The notes: generated by a model not told the origin, from the sequence alone. A stretch of DNA of 64,000 nucleotides from Palaemon carinicauda (GCF_036898095.1 NC_090765.1:25645711-25709710); one strand, 5' to 3'. Positions 1 to 12,246 are shown, numbered from the stretch's first letter. Numbers and translations are program-made.

Positions 1-240
1 TCTCAAGCTTAGATGTACACAGTGAACCATGCCGTCAACATAAGACTTTCTATCTGCTCTCCAATACCAGAAACTGTTTAAAAAAATCAAATATAGATTT
101 CTTGAGTTCCAATTTCTGTGCATCAATGTGACTACAGTATTTCCTATGAGTTTAAATTTAAATATCATGGCCAAAATGTTAAGTTTCATTTTCATATGGT
201 TAAATAGTTCCTTTCAAAATCAAGGTGGATACTCCTAAGT

Positions 241-975
241 TATGTGTACATCTATTATTATTATTATTTTTATCATTATTATTATCATTACTACTTGCTA
301 AGCTACAACCCTAGTTGGAAAAGCAGGATGCTGTAAGCCCAGGGGCCCAAACACGGAAAATAGCCCAGCGAGGAAAGGAAACAAGGAAAAAGAAATATTT
401 TAAGAAAGGAAAAAAAGGAAAAATAAAATATTTCAAGAATAGCAACAACATTAAAATAAATATTTCCTATATAAACTATAAAAAACTTTAACAAAACAAG
501 AGAAAGAGAAAACAGATAGAATAGCGTGCCCGAGTGTACCTTCAAGCAAGAGAACTCTAACCCAAGACAGTGGAAGACCATGATACAGAGGCTATGGCAC
601 TACCCAAGACTAGAGAACGCTGGCTTGATTTTGGAGTGTCCTTCTCATAGAAGAGCTGCTTACCATAACTAAAGAGTCTCTTCTACCCTTACCAAGAGGA
701 AAGTAGCCACTGAAAAATTACAGTGCAGTAGTTAACCCCTTGGGTGAAGAAAAATTGTTTGGTAATCTCAGTGTTGTCAGGTGTATGAGGAGAGAAGAGA
801 ATCTGTAAAGAATATGCCAGACTATTCGGTGTATGTGTAGGCAAAGCGAAAGTGAACCGTAACCAGAGATAAAGATCCAATGTAGTATTGTCTGGACAGT
901 CAAAGGACCCCATAACTCTCTAGTGGTAGTATTTCAACCGGTGACTGGTGCCCTGGCCAACCTACTACCTATACT
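241..975 (-). mobile_element. Long tRNA-like SINE with LINE-F-type 3' tail, copy 1
   Basis: Read on the minus strand, this about 730-bp unit starts near 970 with a tRNA-like head. It has an A-box-like TTGGCCAGGGC and, about 20-25 nt on, a B-box-like stretch; in copy 2 this stretch reads GTTGAGATACTACC. A long unrelated body follows. The last 200 bp match the 3' end of the LINE-F copies at 9.2, 15.0 and 61.7 kb, including the shared stretch CTACAACCCTAGTTGGAAAA, and end in ATT repeats. No open frame looks coding. The unit faces copy 2 (1567-2250) in inverted orientation. The SINE assignment is inference from the promoter-like head and borrowed LINE tail. Confidence 0.6.
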
Positions 976-1566
976 ATAATGCACCTTCTTCAGGGGTGGT
1001 GGCCTATGTTGAATAGAGCATCTGTCAAGTCATCAGGAAAAAACTTAGACATTAACTCCTTGCCACTAGAGTTAGGAGCCATGGTAGCCTGGGATAATCG
1101 AATGCTTTGAAACTTGAAAATATTTTCCATGCTTGGGATACTTGAAAATGAGGGAATAATTCTCATGAACTTCATTAGGGTCATTGATGACTGTATTATT
1201 TTCTCTTAAAGTGGTCACAGGAGCAGGGGAAAGCTTATCCCCATATTTTTTATCTCTTTAAGAAAAGTTATCATGAGTTTTATCATTAAATCAAGAAATA
1301 CAATATAGCCATGAATCTCGAGCATTTCTTTCAAAAAAATTAATTTTTTGTCAATATTTCTTACAAAATATGTTGTGTCTGAGGTTTTCCTTTATTTATT
1401 TGTATACCAACATGAATGTTTTTTTTCAAGGCTGCCTCAGTGAAAAAAAAAATCTCAATACGTAGTTTGAAATATTCAAAATGACAGATTGAATCTTTCT
1501 CCTATTTGGTTCTTTAACCTTCTGTTCAGTTGATATATTCCTAACATGTTTCAGGTGAATTACCAG
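976..1566. other. Spacer between inverted SINE copies
   Basis: About 590 bp of AT-rich DNA lying between the heads of the two inverted SINE copies. No coding frame, terminal repeat or known family is recognisable. It would form the loop if the two SINE arms paired. Confidence 0.5.
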
Positions 1567-2202
1567 TAGTAGGTTGGCCAGGGCACCAGCCACCCGTTGA
1601 GATACTACCGCTAGAGAGTTATTGGGTCCTTTGACTGGACAGGCAATACTATAATGGATCCTTCTCTGGTTACAGTTCATTTTCCTTTTGCCTACACATA
1701 CACCAAATAGTCTGGCCTATTCTTTACATATTCTCTATCCTCATACACAATACTTAGAGATTACCAAACAATTCATCTTCGCTCAGGGGGTTAACTACTG
1801 CACTGCAGTTGTTCAGTTTCTACTTTCCTATTGGTAAGGGTAGAAGAGAGACTTGAGCTTTAGTAAACGGCTCTTCTAGGTGGACACTCAAAATCAAACC
1901 ACTGTTCTCTAGTCTTGGGTAGTGACACAGCCTCTGTACCATGGCCTTCCACTGTCTTGGATTTGTTCTCTTGCTTGAAAGTACACTTGAGCACACTATT
2001 TTATCTTATTTCTTTTCCTCTTGTTTTTTTACGATTTTATAGTTTATATGAATTTATTTTATTGTTACTTTTTTATTTAATTGTTAATTGCTACTCTTAT
2101 AGTTTATTTACTTATTTCCTTTCCTCACTGGGCTATTTTCCTTGTTGGAGCCCTAGGGCTTGTAACATCCTGCTTTTCCGTCTAGGGTTTATAGCTTAGC
2201 AT

Positions 2203-2249
<47 letters not shown>

Positions 2250-2250
2250 T
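1567..2250 (+). mobile_element. Long tRNA-like SINE with LINE-F-type 3' tail, copy 2
   Basis: This is the plus-strand mate of the unit at 241-975. It has the same tRNA-like head (GTAGTAGGTTGGCCAGGGC at 1568, then GTTGAGATACTACC), the same central body, and the same LINE-like 3' end with tctagggtttatagctta. It ends in a (TAA)n tail at about 2203-2250. The copies differ by scattered substitutions and small indels throughout, so they look like separate old insertions rather than one recent inverted duplication. Confidence 0.6.
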
Positions 2251-2900
2251 GGGAAGTGTTCACTTCCATTCTAATATTCATCTAGGGACCATACAAAATA
2301 TAAATGTATGTTGGAAAAGCACAAGCTTACATGTATGGCAGATAAATTATTACCATAGGTATTATAAAAGGTTATTGACCCATCATCATACAAGAAGTTA
2401 TCAATGAAGCTGACGAAATTAGTACTGCTAGAAGTAGACTTCACTCTTCATCTCACTAAATACTTGTTCAAATTCGAATATTAACACCCAGTTTCAACTC
2501 TAATTAAAGGGTAATATGTCTGATATCTTGGAAACCTGAAGTAAAGATTCTTTGGGAGCAAGTTTGAACTTAAACCAACAAATTATGCTCTTTAAGCTGG
2601 CCTCTCTGTGCAAGGACTTGAGAATATGACCATACATTTTTCAAATATCAATAAAATGTATTTCGTCAGCTGGATCAGTAGCAGATATTTCATGAAGATA
2701 ATTAACAACTGGTTTATGTAACTTTCATTTCGCTCTTCACCACAATAACCCAGTTAGGATATGTGAGATATGTGCCATAAAATTTGTACTTTGGAAAATC
2801 AAAATTAAATGTAGTGAATTTGAGAATAATAAATGAGATTCAAAATTAAATGCTAAATGACAAGATGAATTGGAATACTTGTAACCTTTGGAAATTCTTT
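2251..2900. other. AT-rich stretch, no gene seen
   Basis: About 650 bp without a credible open frame, splice-flanked exon or recognisable repeat. Confidence 0.4.
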
Positions 2901-2904
2901 CTTC

Positions 2905-3330
2905 AATTTCATCACATCTTATCACGCCAACTTTGTATCCACTCCATTACGGACCGATTACATTCCTTGAGGTCCAAATCTGTACAAATTGGCCCCTGTC
3001 ACACCTACGAAGTACGTGGTCCATTGTTTGGATCGGATGCCCACATGGGCACTCAGCTGGGGGGGGGGTGCCTTACTTATGAACATTGTCTCCTGTCTTT
3101 CTAACTTGAGTTGTGCTGACTCATCAATTGTTAGCACCCTTCCAACAAAGCCTTTCAAAATTTTTAACTTTAAAACAATTTTCAAATAGATTTTCTCTAA
3201 TGCTACCCTGAGCATTATGTTCCCATCACATATTTTGACGAGATCTAAAAGCCTACTTTCTGGGACTTCGTGGAGGGTTGTCTTCTTGTGTCAAAATTTC
3301 GTTGCTAGTTATGAAGTTTCTTCAAAAGGT
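2905..3330 (-). pseudogene. C-terminal fragment of a non-LTR retrotransposon ORF2
   Basis: Two minus-strand frames together encode a typical C-terminal tail of an APE-type LINE. The first contains ECPCGHPIQTMDHVLRRC, a zinc-binding C-x-C...H...C pattern found after RNase H in Jockey/I-type elements. After a frameshift the second ends DLKECNRSVMEWIQSWRDKM and a stop near 2920. No upstream RT or RNase H is present because DIRS element 1 begins at about 3382. The host function is none; this is a dead insertion remnant. The clade is uncertain. Confidence 0.55.
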
Positions 3331-3424
3331 TTCAAGAGGAATTAATTCCCCAAACATCCTTGAAAAATTAAAAATAAAACGGATTTTAAGCAAAGTGAAA
3401 AATTTTTGGGGGGTGAGAGTGCGA

Positions 3425-3722
3425 TGTTGTCCTGATGGAAAGGTTGCTTTAGGTAGCCTTCTAAGGGATATTTGCTACAGTGATACCCCCAGAGAATTAA
3501 ACCAAAGGTCTCCAGGATTCTAACTCCTGGCACGAGTATCCAATAAAAGATATCACATAATATCAGGGAACGTATTCTAGATACGACACATAGCAATCTT
3601 CACCCCGAATAGATTTAACTCTTTGATGTAAGGGGGAAGAGTGGCAAAAGAAGGGAGCGCTATTCTAGGTACCCGGTGGACCTCCTTCCTTACTACTGCC
3701 GCAACGCCATTCCTTATCTTGT
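3425..3722 (+). repeat. DIRS element 1 left inverted terminal repeat
   Basis: Starting at cctgatggaaaggttgc, this is nearly identical to the reverse complement of 12247-12545. Shared landmarks are GGTCTCCAGGATTCTAACTC, the stretch around caatcttcaccccgaat, and GGTGGACCTCCTTCCTTACT. Similarity fades after about 3720. Bases 3382-3424 outside it are not in the other repeat but are copied in complement in the internal region at 3781-3840, as expected for the 3' outer extension of a DIRS element. Confidence 0.88.
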
Positions 3723-3780
3723 TGTTAATCAGAAATGACCGCAGATAAAGTAATTTTGGGAGGGGTCAGCAAAAGGGTGG

Positions 3781-3885
3781 GTCCATCAGGACGACATGGC
3801 TCTCTCACCCAAAAATAGATTTTTTACTTTGCTCAAAATCTCTTTTTTGGGCTCATGCCATGTCGTCCTAATGAAAGCATACTAG
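3781..3885 (-). repeat. DIRS internal complementary region
   Basis: The plus strand reads a first half, CCATCAGGACGACATGGCTC through CTTTGCTCAAAATC, which is the reverse complement of the left outer end (about 3382-3440). It continues directly into TTTTTTGGGCTCATGCC and ATGTCGTCCTAATGA, which is the reverse complement of the right outer end (about 12530-12562). The two element ends therefore meet head to tail at about 3838-3842. In DIRS elements this region lies just inside the 3' terminal repeat and primes circle formation, which is exactly where it is found here. Confidence 0.85.
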
Positions 3886-4680
3886 AGAATTGTCTTGAAA
3901 TTACTATTAGCTGTGGGTTTGTGTATGTGCCTTCCACCTTGAATAGATTTCCTTATCTGGTCTACTAGACCTGTATATGAAATTCCAGAGATCTGTCATT
4001 TCCACTAAGCCTGGAGCTGGTTTAGTGCTTCCTGCCCCCAGCAGGGAAAAATGTCGATATCGACAATAAGGATTCAAGGTTTTTATTTCCGTTGGAACAA
4101 AAGGGAAAACTTTGGATCTTGCCTTTTTTACTTACCATGAGAATTTAAGATTCGTTCCTTCAGGAACCGTTATTGTGATTTCAAGCTATAAGCCCTATAC
4201 AGGGATTAAATAAAACTTGAGTATATTTTATTAGTCTACAACCGAGGGAGCAATAATAAGACGCAAATACGTTTTATGTATTTTATTTTGCAACTAATTT
4301 ATCAAATGTAGTTACAACAAAGTATGAATCTGATCCAGCATTACAACACATCAAAGTCCATATTTTCTCGTGTAGGAAAAATATATAAATACATTATCGG
4401 AATAACGCCACTCAATGGAGTTGTGAAACAAAATCTATCTGACATGTTCAGATGTTCGGAAATGCATAAGCACTGTGACGTAAACATTCACTCGGCACTG
4501 GTGTATTGGTCATATATGCACCTATATAGAACTGTATGTTAATCATCGCTGTGATCTGCACTAGAGTGTAGATATACTCAAGCACCCGATGCACTGTAAA
4601 GTCCCAAAACAGTCCACTGTTCATCGCAGCACTAGATGACGGGTTTAATGACACTACCCGCCGCCAACACAAAGTGTTTT
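3886..4680. other. DIRS element 1 3' untranslated region
   Basis: About 800 bp between the recombinase gene and the internal complementary region. No supported open frame is present. It belongs to the DIRS element by position. Confidence 0.5.
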
Positions 4681-5490
4681 ATTTCATGTACTTGCTTCGC
4701 GTAATGTTTGTAGAAGACCCTCGATGATCTACACCCAGTGTATGAGCCGCAGTCTTTCAAAGTCCATATGTTGAAAGAAGTTCAACGAAGAAGCAACTTT
4801 CCCCTGATCGTGACCTGCGGGTGTACTGTCTGGATCAACTATGCGAATAAAGTAGGTGAGCTTCGCTCTCAGTTGTCTTAAAGATAGGTTTGATCCTGAG
4901 GTTTCGCCTCTGAAGAGCTGTCCTCCCTTAAAGTTTAAAGTTCTTCGAAGAAAGACCTTAAGACACTCTACTGGGCACAGAGAGGCATCTTCCTTCAGTG
5001 GGCAGATTCTCCAAGGACCCCACCTCTTAGTGGGTAGCTCGTTCTTGGCAAGAAAGGCAGGATCAGGAAAAAGGTTCAGTTCTCCTGAGTCTAGGAACTG
5101 AATATGGCCTTCGTTTCTGGATAAGGCCACTATTTCACTAACTCTAGCCCCTTAGGCTATTGCAAACAGAACAAAGACTTTCTGTGTTAAATCCTTTAGA
5201 GTACAATCCTCATTGTTTAGGTTCGAAGCATAATGCAAGACTTTGTCCTAGGACCACGTGATGGGCTTTGGTGGGGTTGCTGGCTTGAGTCTAGCGCATG
5301 CTTTTGGGATCTTATTAAAGATTTCACAAGAGAGGTCTACCTCAAAAGCGTTCAGAAGTGGTCTAGCCAGAACCGATTTACACGAGGTAATTGTAGTAGA
5401 GGCCAGACCTTGTTCGTGTAGGTGTATGAAGAATGCAAGACAGAAATCTATCGATATCTCTGTCGGTTTCCTTGCTTTCATGAAGGACAC
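4681..5490 (-). pseudogene. DIRS tyrosine recombinase, inactivated
   Basis: This would cut and join DNA to insert the circular retrotransposon copy. The N-terminal core-binding part (5490-5248) includes LHEQGLASTTITSCKSVL. The catalytic part begins with GARVSEIVALSRNEG (about 5150-5105), whose Arg is the first catalytic residue of the family. Three lesions are visible. A TAA codon at 5152-5154 stands directly before GARVSE. In the H-x-x-R box the frame reads GHDQGKVASS, with Gly where Arg is required. A frameshift just after HWV (about 4732) moves the nucleophile segment VFYKHYAKQVHE (Tyr codon at 4701-4703) into another frame. No neighbouring copy could supply these in cis. Confidence 0.8.
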
Positions 5491-5594
5491 CCATTTCTTC
5501 CATGACGATTCATATTGTCTCCTAGTCGAACTTGACTTATACTACTCGATGAAGTCAACTTTACCCTTCGAGAATCCAAACTTTTTGTTCACAG

Positions 5595-7329
5595 CTAGGG
5601 CGAGAAAATCATGAGATGTAGGTTGTTGGTTCTCGAGGATGAAGAGTAGGCAGTCGACTTCTGGACCAGTTGAGATAGTACTGGATTCGGCACAGGAAAC
5701 AGCTTCAGTTTCAGCTCTAGAACTAGAGGGAACCAATTGCTTTTGGGCCACTTGGGGGCCACTACTGCTGTTGTCCTTCTGAAGGATCTTAGCTTGTCGA
5801 GGACTCTTAGCAGGAGATTGGTTGGTGAAAACAGGTAAATGCGATTCCACCTGTTCCAGTCGAGGGACATGGCATCCATTGCCTCTGCTTGCGGGTCCAT
5901 GTAAGGGGCTAGGCAACGAGGTAGTTTCTTGTTGTCGCTCGTTGCGAAGAGGTCGATCTGCAGTTCCGGGACTTTTTCTGAGATGAAGGAGAATGAGTCT
6001 GCAACTAGGGACCATTCTGCCTCTATGGGCTTTCGCCTGGATAGAGCAACCGTCATCACATTGCGGAACCCTTGTAGTTGAACTGCTGATAGGTGCCATC
6101 CCTTCCTCCTTGCCAAGTAGAAGATGGCTAACATCACATGGTTGATGTGGGGTGATCTCGAGCCTTGTCGATTTAGACACTTTACTATCACCTCGTTGTC
6201 CTGGACCAATCTGAAGTGGATTGATCTGCGAGGGAATAGTTTCTTCAACGTCAGGAACACTGCCATAGATTCCAAAATGTTGATATGAAAGGTTTTGAAC
6301 TGGTGCAACCAATTCCCTTGCACTTTTTTGTCGTGAGAATGGCCTCCCCATCCTTCCAAGGAGGCATCAGTGTGTATCACCACTGATGGTTGTGGTGGAA
6401 TTGCCCGTGCCAGGCTCTTGGCTGTTGACCACGGCCTTAACAGCGTGTGCAACAAGGTCGGGGTCAACCTTAGTTGATCTCTTCGAGCGTTTGATGCGTA
6501 TTTCCTCCAGACTTCTGACACATCTTTCAGACGTGCTTTTAGTACTGAGTCTGTCACTGCTGCAAACTGGAGAGAGCCCAATACTCTTTCCTGTTGGTGT
6601 CTTGAAATCCTCTTGTGACTGATTAGTCTCCTGACAGATCCCGCTATTTCTCTCCTCTTCTTAGATGGAATGGAGAAGTGGTGTGACTTCAAGTTCCATT
6701 GGATTCCTAGCCACTGGAACTGTTAAGCTGGAGAGAGAAGAAACTTCTTGTGATTGATCTTGAAGCCCAGGTGTTCCAAGAACTGGATCACCTTGTTGGC
6801 TGCCCATACCAGCCAATCGTCTAGATATGCTACCACTTGAACTCCTTCGGAGCGTAGCTGTTGGAGAATTGTGTCTGCTAGCTTCGTGAATATTCTTGGA
6901 GCTGTGTTCAGTCCGAAGGGCATTGCTCTGAAGACAAACTTCTGTAGTTAGAATTCTAGGTAGGAGGAGAAAGGGCGACTCATTGGAAGATGCCAGTAAG
7001 CATCTGCTAGGTCTATTGAGACCATGTACACCCTAGCAGAAGGGTCCTTATGTGTTGCAAAGTGAGCATCCGGAACTTTTGTTCTTGATGAACTTGTTGA
7101 GTGGAGACAAGTCTAGAATGACTCTGAGTTTGTCTGAGTCTTTCTTGGGAACACAAAGCAGCCTTCCCTGGAACTTGATGAACTTCGCTTTCCTTATTAC
7201 CTTCTTGTTCAAGAGTTCTGAGGTATATACTTCTAACAAGGGGGTGGAGTTTTGGAAGAATTCTGGAAAACGGGGTGGAGTTGGGAACCTCCGTCCGAGG
7301 ATGATTTCATCTTCGAGTTCATGCTCCAC
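5595..7329 (-). pseudogene. DIRS reverse transcriptase-RNase H, inactivated
   Basis: The RT begins in 7329-7048 with RLLCVPKKDSDKLRVILDL. It continues in 6923-6723 with MPFGLNTAPRIFTKLADTIL and the catalytic VVAYLDDWLVW; the L-D-D-W form is typical of DIRS. RNase H follows in 6692-5595: VVIHTDASLEGWGG (first Asp), NILESMAVFLTLKKLF (Glu), RLVQDNEVIVKCLN (Asp). A C-terminal region like the methyltransferase-like domain of DIRS follows, with LQIDLFATSDNKKLP. The gene is split by at least one frameshift (about 7050) and a TAA at about 6722. An overlapping frame at 6351-5542 is a shadow of this one. The product would copy element RNA to cDNA in the cytoplasm or nucleus. Confidence 0.82.
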
Positions 7330-8924
7330 TTTTGGAGAAGGTTCCTGTTCTCCATGGCTGCTCTGGCAATGATCTCTTGGACCAGTTCCTGTGGGAAAAG
7401 GTCTTTACCCCAGATGCTCGAGGTAATCAGCTTCCTTGGTTTGTGTTTGATGGTTGCTGAGGCCAAAACGAACTCTCTACAGGCTCTCTTGACTCTGTGG
7501 AAAGCATATAAGTCTTTCACAAGGGTACCCATGTAAGACTTAGCCAGGATGATGAACATTTCTGGGGCATTATGTTGATCTGCACTCATTTCCAGACAGT
7601 TCTGATGAGAGAGGGAGGCCGCAAGTCTCTCCTTCGACTCCTGTTCCTTCCTCAGAAGATGGTCTGGCAACTTCGGAAGGTTCTCATTGAATTGTTGGCC
7701 TGCTATCTCTGGATCCAACTTAGAGACGGAGAAGGTTAGGTGGAAATCCTTCCACTTCACCTCGCAGGTAGGCAGTGCTAGAGAGAATGGCTTGTATTCC
7801 TCTAGGGTTGGGCAGGGTTTGCCCTCGTAGACTGCCTTGATGGCAAAGCCTAGTGCTTTCTCCGAAAAGGGGAAAGAGATGGAGGAAGGGGCAAGAAAGG
7901 TGGGGTGTTTCTTGCTCAGTGCTGAAACTTTGGAGTTGGTGTACCCGGCTCCCATCAACGTTTTCAGGAGGATGGCTTGCGCCTTGTCATGTTAAAAAAC
8001 AATGACCTCTTTGGGTACCGTTTCCTCTCGGGCTGCTTTTTCCTCCTGCAGTCTCACGTAGCAGTCTGGGTAGGTCGAAAAGTTAGGCCAGAACTCAAGG
8101 TCTTCAATCAGCCTGGTCCTCAACTTCTCAGAGACGAAGTTTCCCATTCATCATGGGCATATGCTCCGCATACCTCCAGGGATTAGTTTTGGAGCAGTGA
8201 GGGAGATCAGACACTCTAAGAGGCTTCTTAGCAGTGCCCTTGGTGGATCCAGGGGCGGTCCATCCTCTCCTGCAACAGTTTCTGCTGCTGCTTGAGCGAT
8301 TCCCGCATAGTCTCTTATTCCATAATCCACTGAATAGATGTTAAGATCTTTTCATTTTTGCTGACCTGGGCAACTGGTTGTGGAGTTGGGGCTGAGGATG
8401 TTGACAGCATAGGTTGGTATGCCATCACGGCGAATTGATTGTTTTCTGTTTCCGTTGATACGGATTCTTCTTCCTCCGCTTGTGGAGGTTCCACGTTTTC
8501 TTCAGGCCCACCTTGCAGTAGGTCCTGCTCAGTGACGGTGGACATTTCTGACATCAGAGTCGAGCTTCAGTTGTATGAAGGGGGGCCGGAATTGTTCCTG
8601 AGGCATCACCGCACTTGGCAGAGCCTTAGGGAACAATAGGCACCTTAGGGAGTCATTAGGTAAGTATGGTCCTGGAGAGTTTTTCTGGAACCCTCTTACC
8701 CATTTGCGAAGGATCTCCCTCGCTGTATCCCTAGTCTCTATGGTGACTAGGAGGGCTTCTGCAAAGCCATTGGCCAGCAGGGTTGAGCAGATGGTAAAAC
8801 AGTTCGGGTCCCAATACCTCATGACTCCTGACACGATGCAGCAGGGGGCATGAGTCCTGCACTTTGTGTGACCACAAAAGTCTTTCCCTTTGTGGTTGCA
8901 GAACAACGCTGCGCACTTCTCCAT
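7233..8924 (-). pseudogene. DIRS gag-like protein, inactivated
   Basis: The first part, 8924-8529 (131 aa), begins MEKCAALFCNHKGKDFCGHT and is Cys/His-rich. A frameshift at about 8540 moves the reading to 8554-8315, a Glu-rich linker (EENVEPPQAEEEESVSTETE). After a degenerate stretch the last 241 aa (7958-7233) contain AKSYMGTLVKDLYAFHRVKR and SIWGKDLFPQELVQEIIARA, a block I associate with the gag-like ORF of crustacean DIRS elements. The frame overlaps the start of the RT by about 100 nt. Assignment is from position and general similarity; structural function is inferred. Confidence 0.65.
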
Positions 8925-9149
8925 CAGCTCCTCCAGTAAAGGAAAAGGGCCAAATGAGTATTTATGTTTTTTATATCAGTGATATAAAAAGCATACATTT
9001 TCAATAATAGTAATCACTATTGTTTATGGTAGCTTAGGATAGTAAGCTTGAAAGGAAGTAGAAAAGACACACATCTATATTTCTTCTCCCAGGCCATTGG
9101 TGAGATCTCTGTCAGTATTAATATTCAGCTTCCCTGATAGGGAGAATAC

Positions 9150-10675
9150 AAGGTAGAAAAACTCAATTATTATTATTATTACTATCCAAGCTACAACCCT
9201 AGTTAAAGCAAGATGCTATAAGCCCAGGGGCCCTAATAGGGAAAAATAGCCCTGTGAGGAAAGGAAATAAGGAAATAAATAAATGAAGAGAACAAATTAA
9301 CAATAAATCATTCTAAAAAAAGCAACAACGTCAAAACAGATATGTCATATATAAACTATTAACGTCAAAAACAAATATGTCATATATAAACTATAAAAAG
9401 ACTCATGTCTGCCTGTTCAACAAAAAAGCATTTGCTCCAGCTTTGAACATTTGAAGTTCTACTGATTCAGCTACCCGATTAGGAAGATCATTCCACAACT
9501 TGGTAACAGCTGGAATAAAACTTCTACAGTACTGCGTAGTATTGAGCTTCATGATGGAGAAAGCCTGGCTATTAGAATTAACTCATTGCCTAGTATTACG
9601 AACAGGATAGAATTGTCCAGGGAGATCTGAATGTAAAGGATGGTCAGAGTTATGAAAAATCTTATGCAACATGCATAATGAACTAATTGAACGACGGTGC
9701 CAGAGATTAATATCTAGATCAGGAATAAGAAATTTAATAGACCGTAAGTTTCTGTCCAACAAATTAAGATGAGAATCAGCAGCTGAAGACCTGACAGGAG
9801 AACAATACTCAAAACAAGGTAGAATGAAAGAATTAAAACACTTCTTCATAATAGACTGATCACCGAAAATCTTAAAAGACTTTCTCAATAAGCCAATTTT
9901 TTTATGCAATTGAAGAAGACACAGACCTTATATGTTTCTCAAAAGTAAATTTGCTGTCGAGAATCATACCTAAAATTTTGAAAGAATCATATTAATTTAA
10001 AGAAACATTATCAATACTGAGATATGGATGTTGAGGAGCCACCGTCCTTGACCTACTTACAATCATACTTTGAGTTTTGTTAGGATTCAACTTCATACCC
10101 CATAATTTGCACCATGCACTAATTTTTGCTAAATCTCTATTAAGGGATTCACCAACCCCAGATCTACATTCAGGGGATGGAATTGATGCAAAGAGAGTAG
10201 CATCATCTACATATGCAACAAGCTTGTTTTCTAGGCCAAACCACATGTCATGTGTATATAGTATGAAAAGTAATGGGCCAAGAACACTACCCTGTGGAAC
10301 ACCGGATATCACATTCCTATACTCACTATGGTGCCCGTCAACAACAACTCTTTGAGATCTATTACTTAAAAAATCAATAATAACGCTAAGAAACGACCCA
10401 CCCACTCCCAACTGTTTCAGTTTGAAAACAAGGGCCTCATGATTAACACGGTCAAAGGCAGCACTAAAATCAAGGCCAATCATACGCACTTCCTGACCAC
10501 AATCAAGGGACTTCTGTACAGCATAAGATATTGTAAGAAGGGCATCACATGCTCCAAGGCCTTTACGAAAACCAAATTGCAAACTAGGGAGTAGATGATT
10601 ACCTTCAGCAAACCTATTAAGACGTTTTGTCAGAAGACGTTCAAAAACTTTAAAAACTTTAGATAATATGGGACT
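9150..10675 (-). mobile_element. LINE-F non-LTR retrotransposon, copy 1 (nested in DIRS 1)
   Basis: A 5'-truncated minus-strand LINE. The frame at 10582-9992 (196 aa) contains MQFGFRKGLGACDALLTISY, MIGLDFSAAFDRVNHEAL, SGVPQGSVLGPLLFILYTH and the catalytic LVAYVDDATLFASI, so it covers RT motifs from the FGFR block through the DD box. A second frame, 9909-9583, holds the thumb-like region (LRKSFKIFGDQSIMKKCFNS). The 3' UTR carries the GGGTTGTAGCTTGGATAGT-type tail and ends in (AAT)n at about 9164-9180. No RNase H is present. A Jockey/CR1-group clade is likely. It interrupts the DIRS leader upstream of gag. Confidence 0.8.
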
Positions 10676-12246
10676 AGAGTTAGAGTTAGTAAATATTTTA
10701 TACTAATATTACCCACCTGTAGTATATATTAATACCGATCGGGTATTTTAAGTCCCTGATGATCGAGAAAAATCATCTGGGTGTTGAGGGAGTATTCAAC
10801 CTCAACAGAATATCATGGTTCCAACAATTGTCTGCGATAGGAAACACAGAGTATGTTAGAAAACATGTGAACTACTGTATAGTTGTATACAGTAGTTTTG
10901 CCGGCGGCATTGCCGGTGTTGGGTTAGTACCTGGCGGTACTAACTGATAGAGAGAGATAGGGTTAAGGAAGGAGAGTTCCCTATTATTATGAATAAACAT
11001 AACAGTGGGAAGTGTAGGAGGACTACCAGACTGCCTACTGTCTCCTTGCCAGAATGAAAGTTCCAATGGAAGGGGAAAGAATCTGTCAGATTCTGGCTTC
11101 CACCCATCCACAAAAGGTCTGCTGCCGGCTATGAAGTCAGCGGCAATGAATGTGGATGGCAGCTCAAGGGAGAGCTGAGGACTTTCCAAAGTATGTTAGG
11201 TTTCCCACCGGCAGCCGTCAGGAGCCGTCTCAATCTTTGCCCAAATACTATTCACTTCCAGTGAAAGAAGGGAATAAGAGGGAAGGTGGCAGAGACGGCT
11301 AAACTAACTGCTACCGGCAGGGTACCAGCCATAACGCAGTCACCTAAGCAAGCTGGGATGACTGTCAGAATACTGGTGAAAGAATCTTGTGAGGGCTATA
11401 ACGTCACTAAAGGACAGAAGGAGAAGGGTTGAGAGTCTTATAGTTTATTGATATCAGAGGTGGCGGCAGGTATGCCGCCTTCCTCAAACAATGAACTGAG
11501 GAAGCATAGCTTCCTGTGCTGACGACATCATTGATGGCGAGACAAGGGCACCCTGAGTTAGTCACTGTCTAAATCAAAGCTGGAGGCAGTAAGAACTTTG
11601 TTCCACTCGACGGCGATGAAGAGAGACAGTGGTTGCCGCCTCGACACTCGGGGAGGGAGGAAGGGTTTAGCCTCTTCTCTCTGAGAGAGAATGAATATCG
11701 TAACTTATTATAGATTCTAGAGAATGTAAACTCTCATACGAATCGAGAAGGAACGATAGGGTGAGGCTAAACATGGGGAATTACTTTACTAACGTATCTA
11801 TGAGCAAGAGTAGCCTAGCTCTGGTAGGAGCCCAGGCCAAGGTAGTTGGTACCACGGGGTTCCCGCCGCATACGATAAGTAAAGACACATAATAGTACGA
11901 GGAATAATCTTTGTGTATGCAATATCACAGCAAGTATAATTTGCCGAACTAGCTAACATTATAGCTTAATACTGGGAAGTATCACCCTACTGACTAAATA
12001 AAATGCGAATGTAACGGCGACTGCTGTCGTAAAATGGCTGCCTCCGGTCTCGACAACGCTCACCCAAACACACTTAAATTATCGAAATTTAACTGTGAAA
12101 AGGGAGACTAAAATTATACACAGGGAAGCATTAATACTCAACTTTCCAGAAGATGAAGATGCTGGAGATTGCATGATGATAATTCCAAGAACTAGTAACA
12201 AAACATCGGGCTAATGGGGAGCACAACACGCTTAGCAGGGTATTAG
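10676..12246. other. DIRS element 1 5' leader region
   Basis: About 1.5 kb between the nested LINE and the right terminal repeat. It is richer in GC than its surroundings (clusters such as gccggcggcattgccggtg near 10900) and has short purine-rich runs, but no open frame I can support. It is unusually long for a DIRS leader and may hide a further insertion. Confidence 0.45.

Noticed and set aside
1567..1650. A functional tRNA gene in the SINE head
   Set aside because: Only box A/B-like elements are present; no cloverleaf or anticodon arm can be drawn with confidence.
5542..6351. A 269-codon frame overlapping the DIRS RNase H
   Set aside because: It is an alternative frame of the RT-RNase H gene, whose motifs are unambiguous in the other frame.
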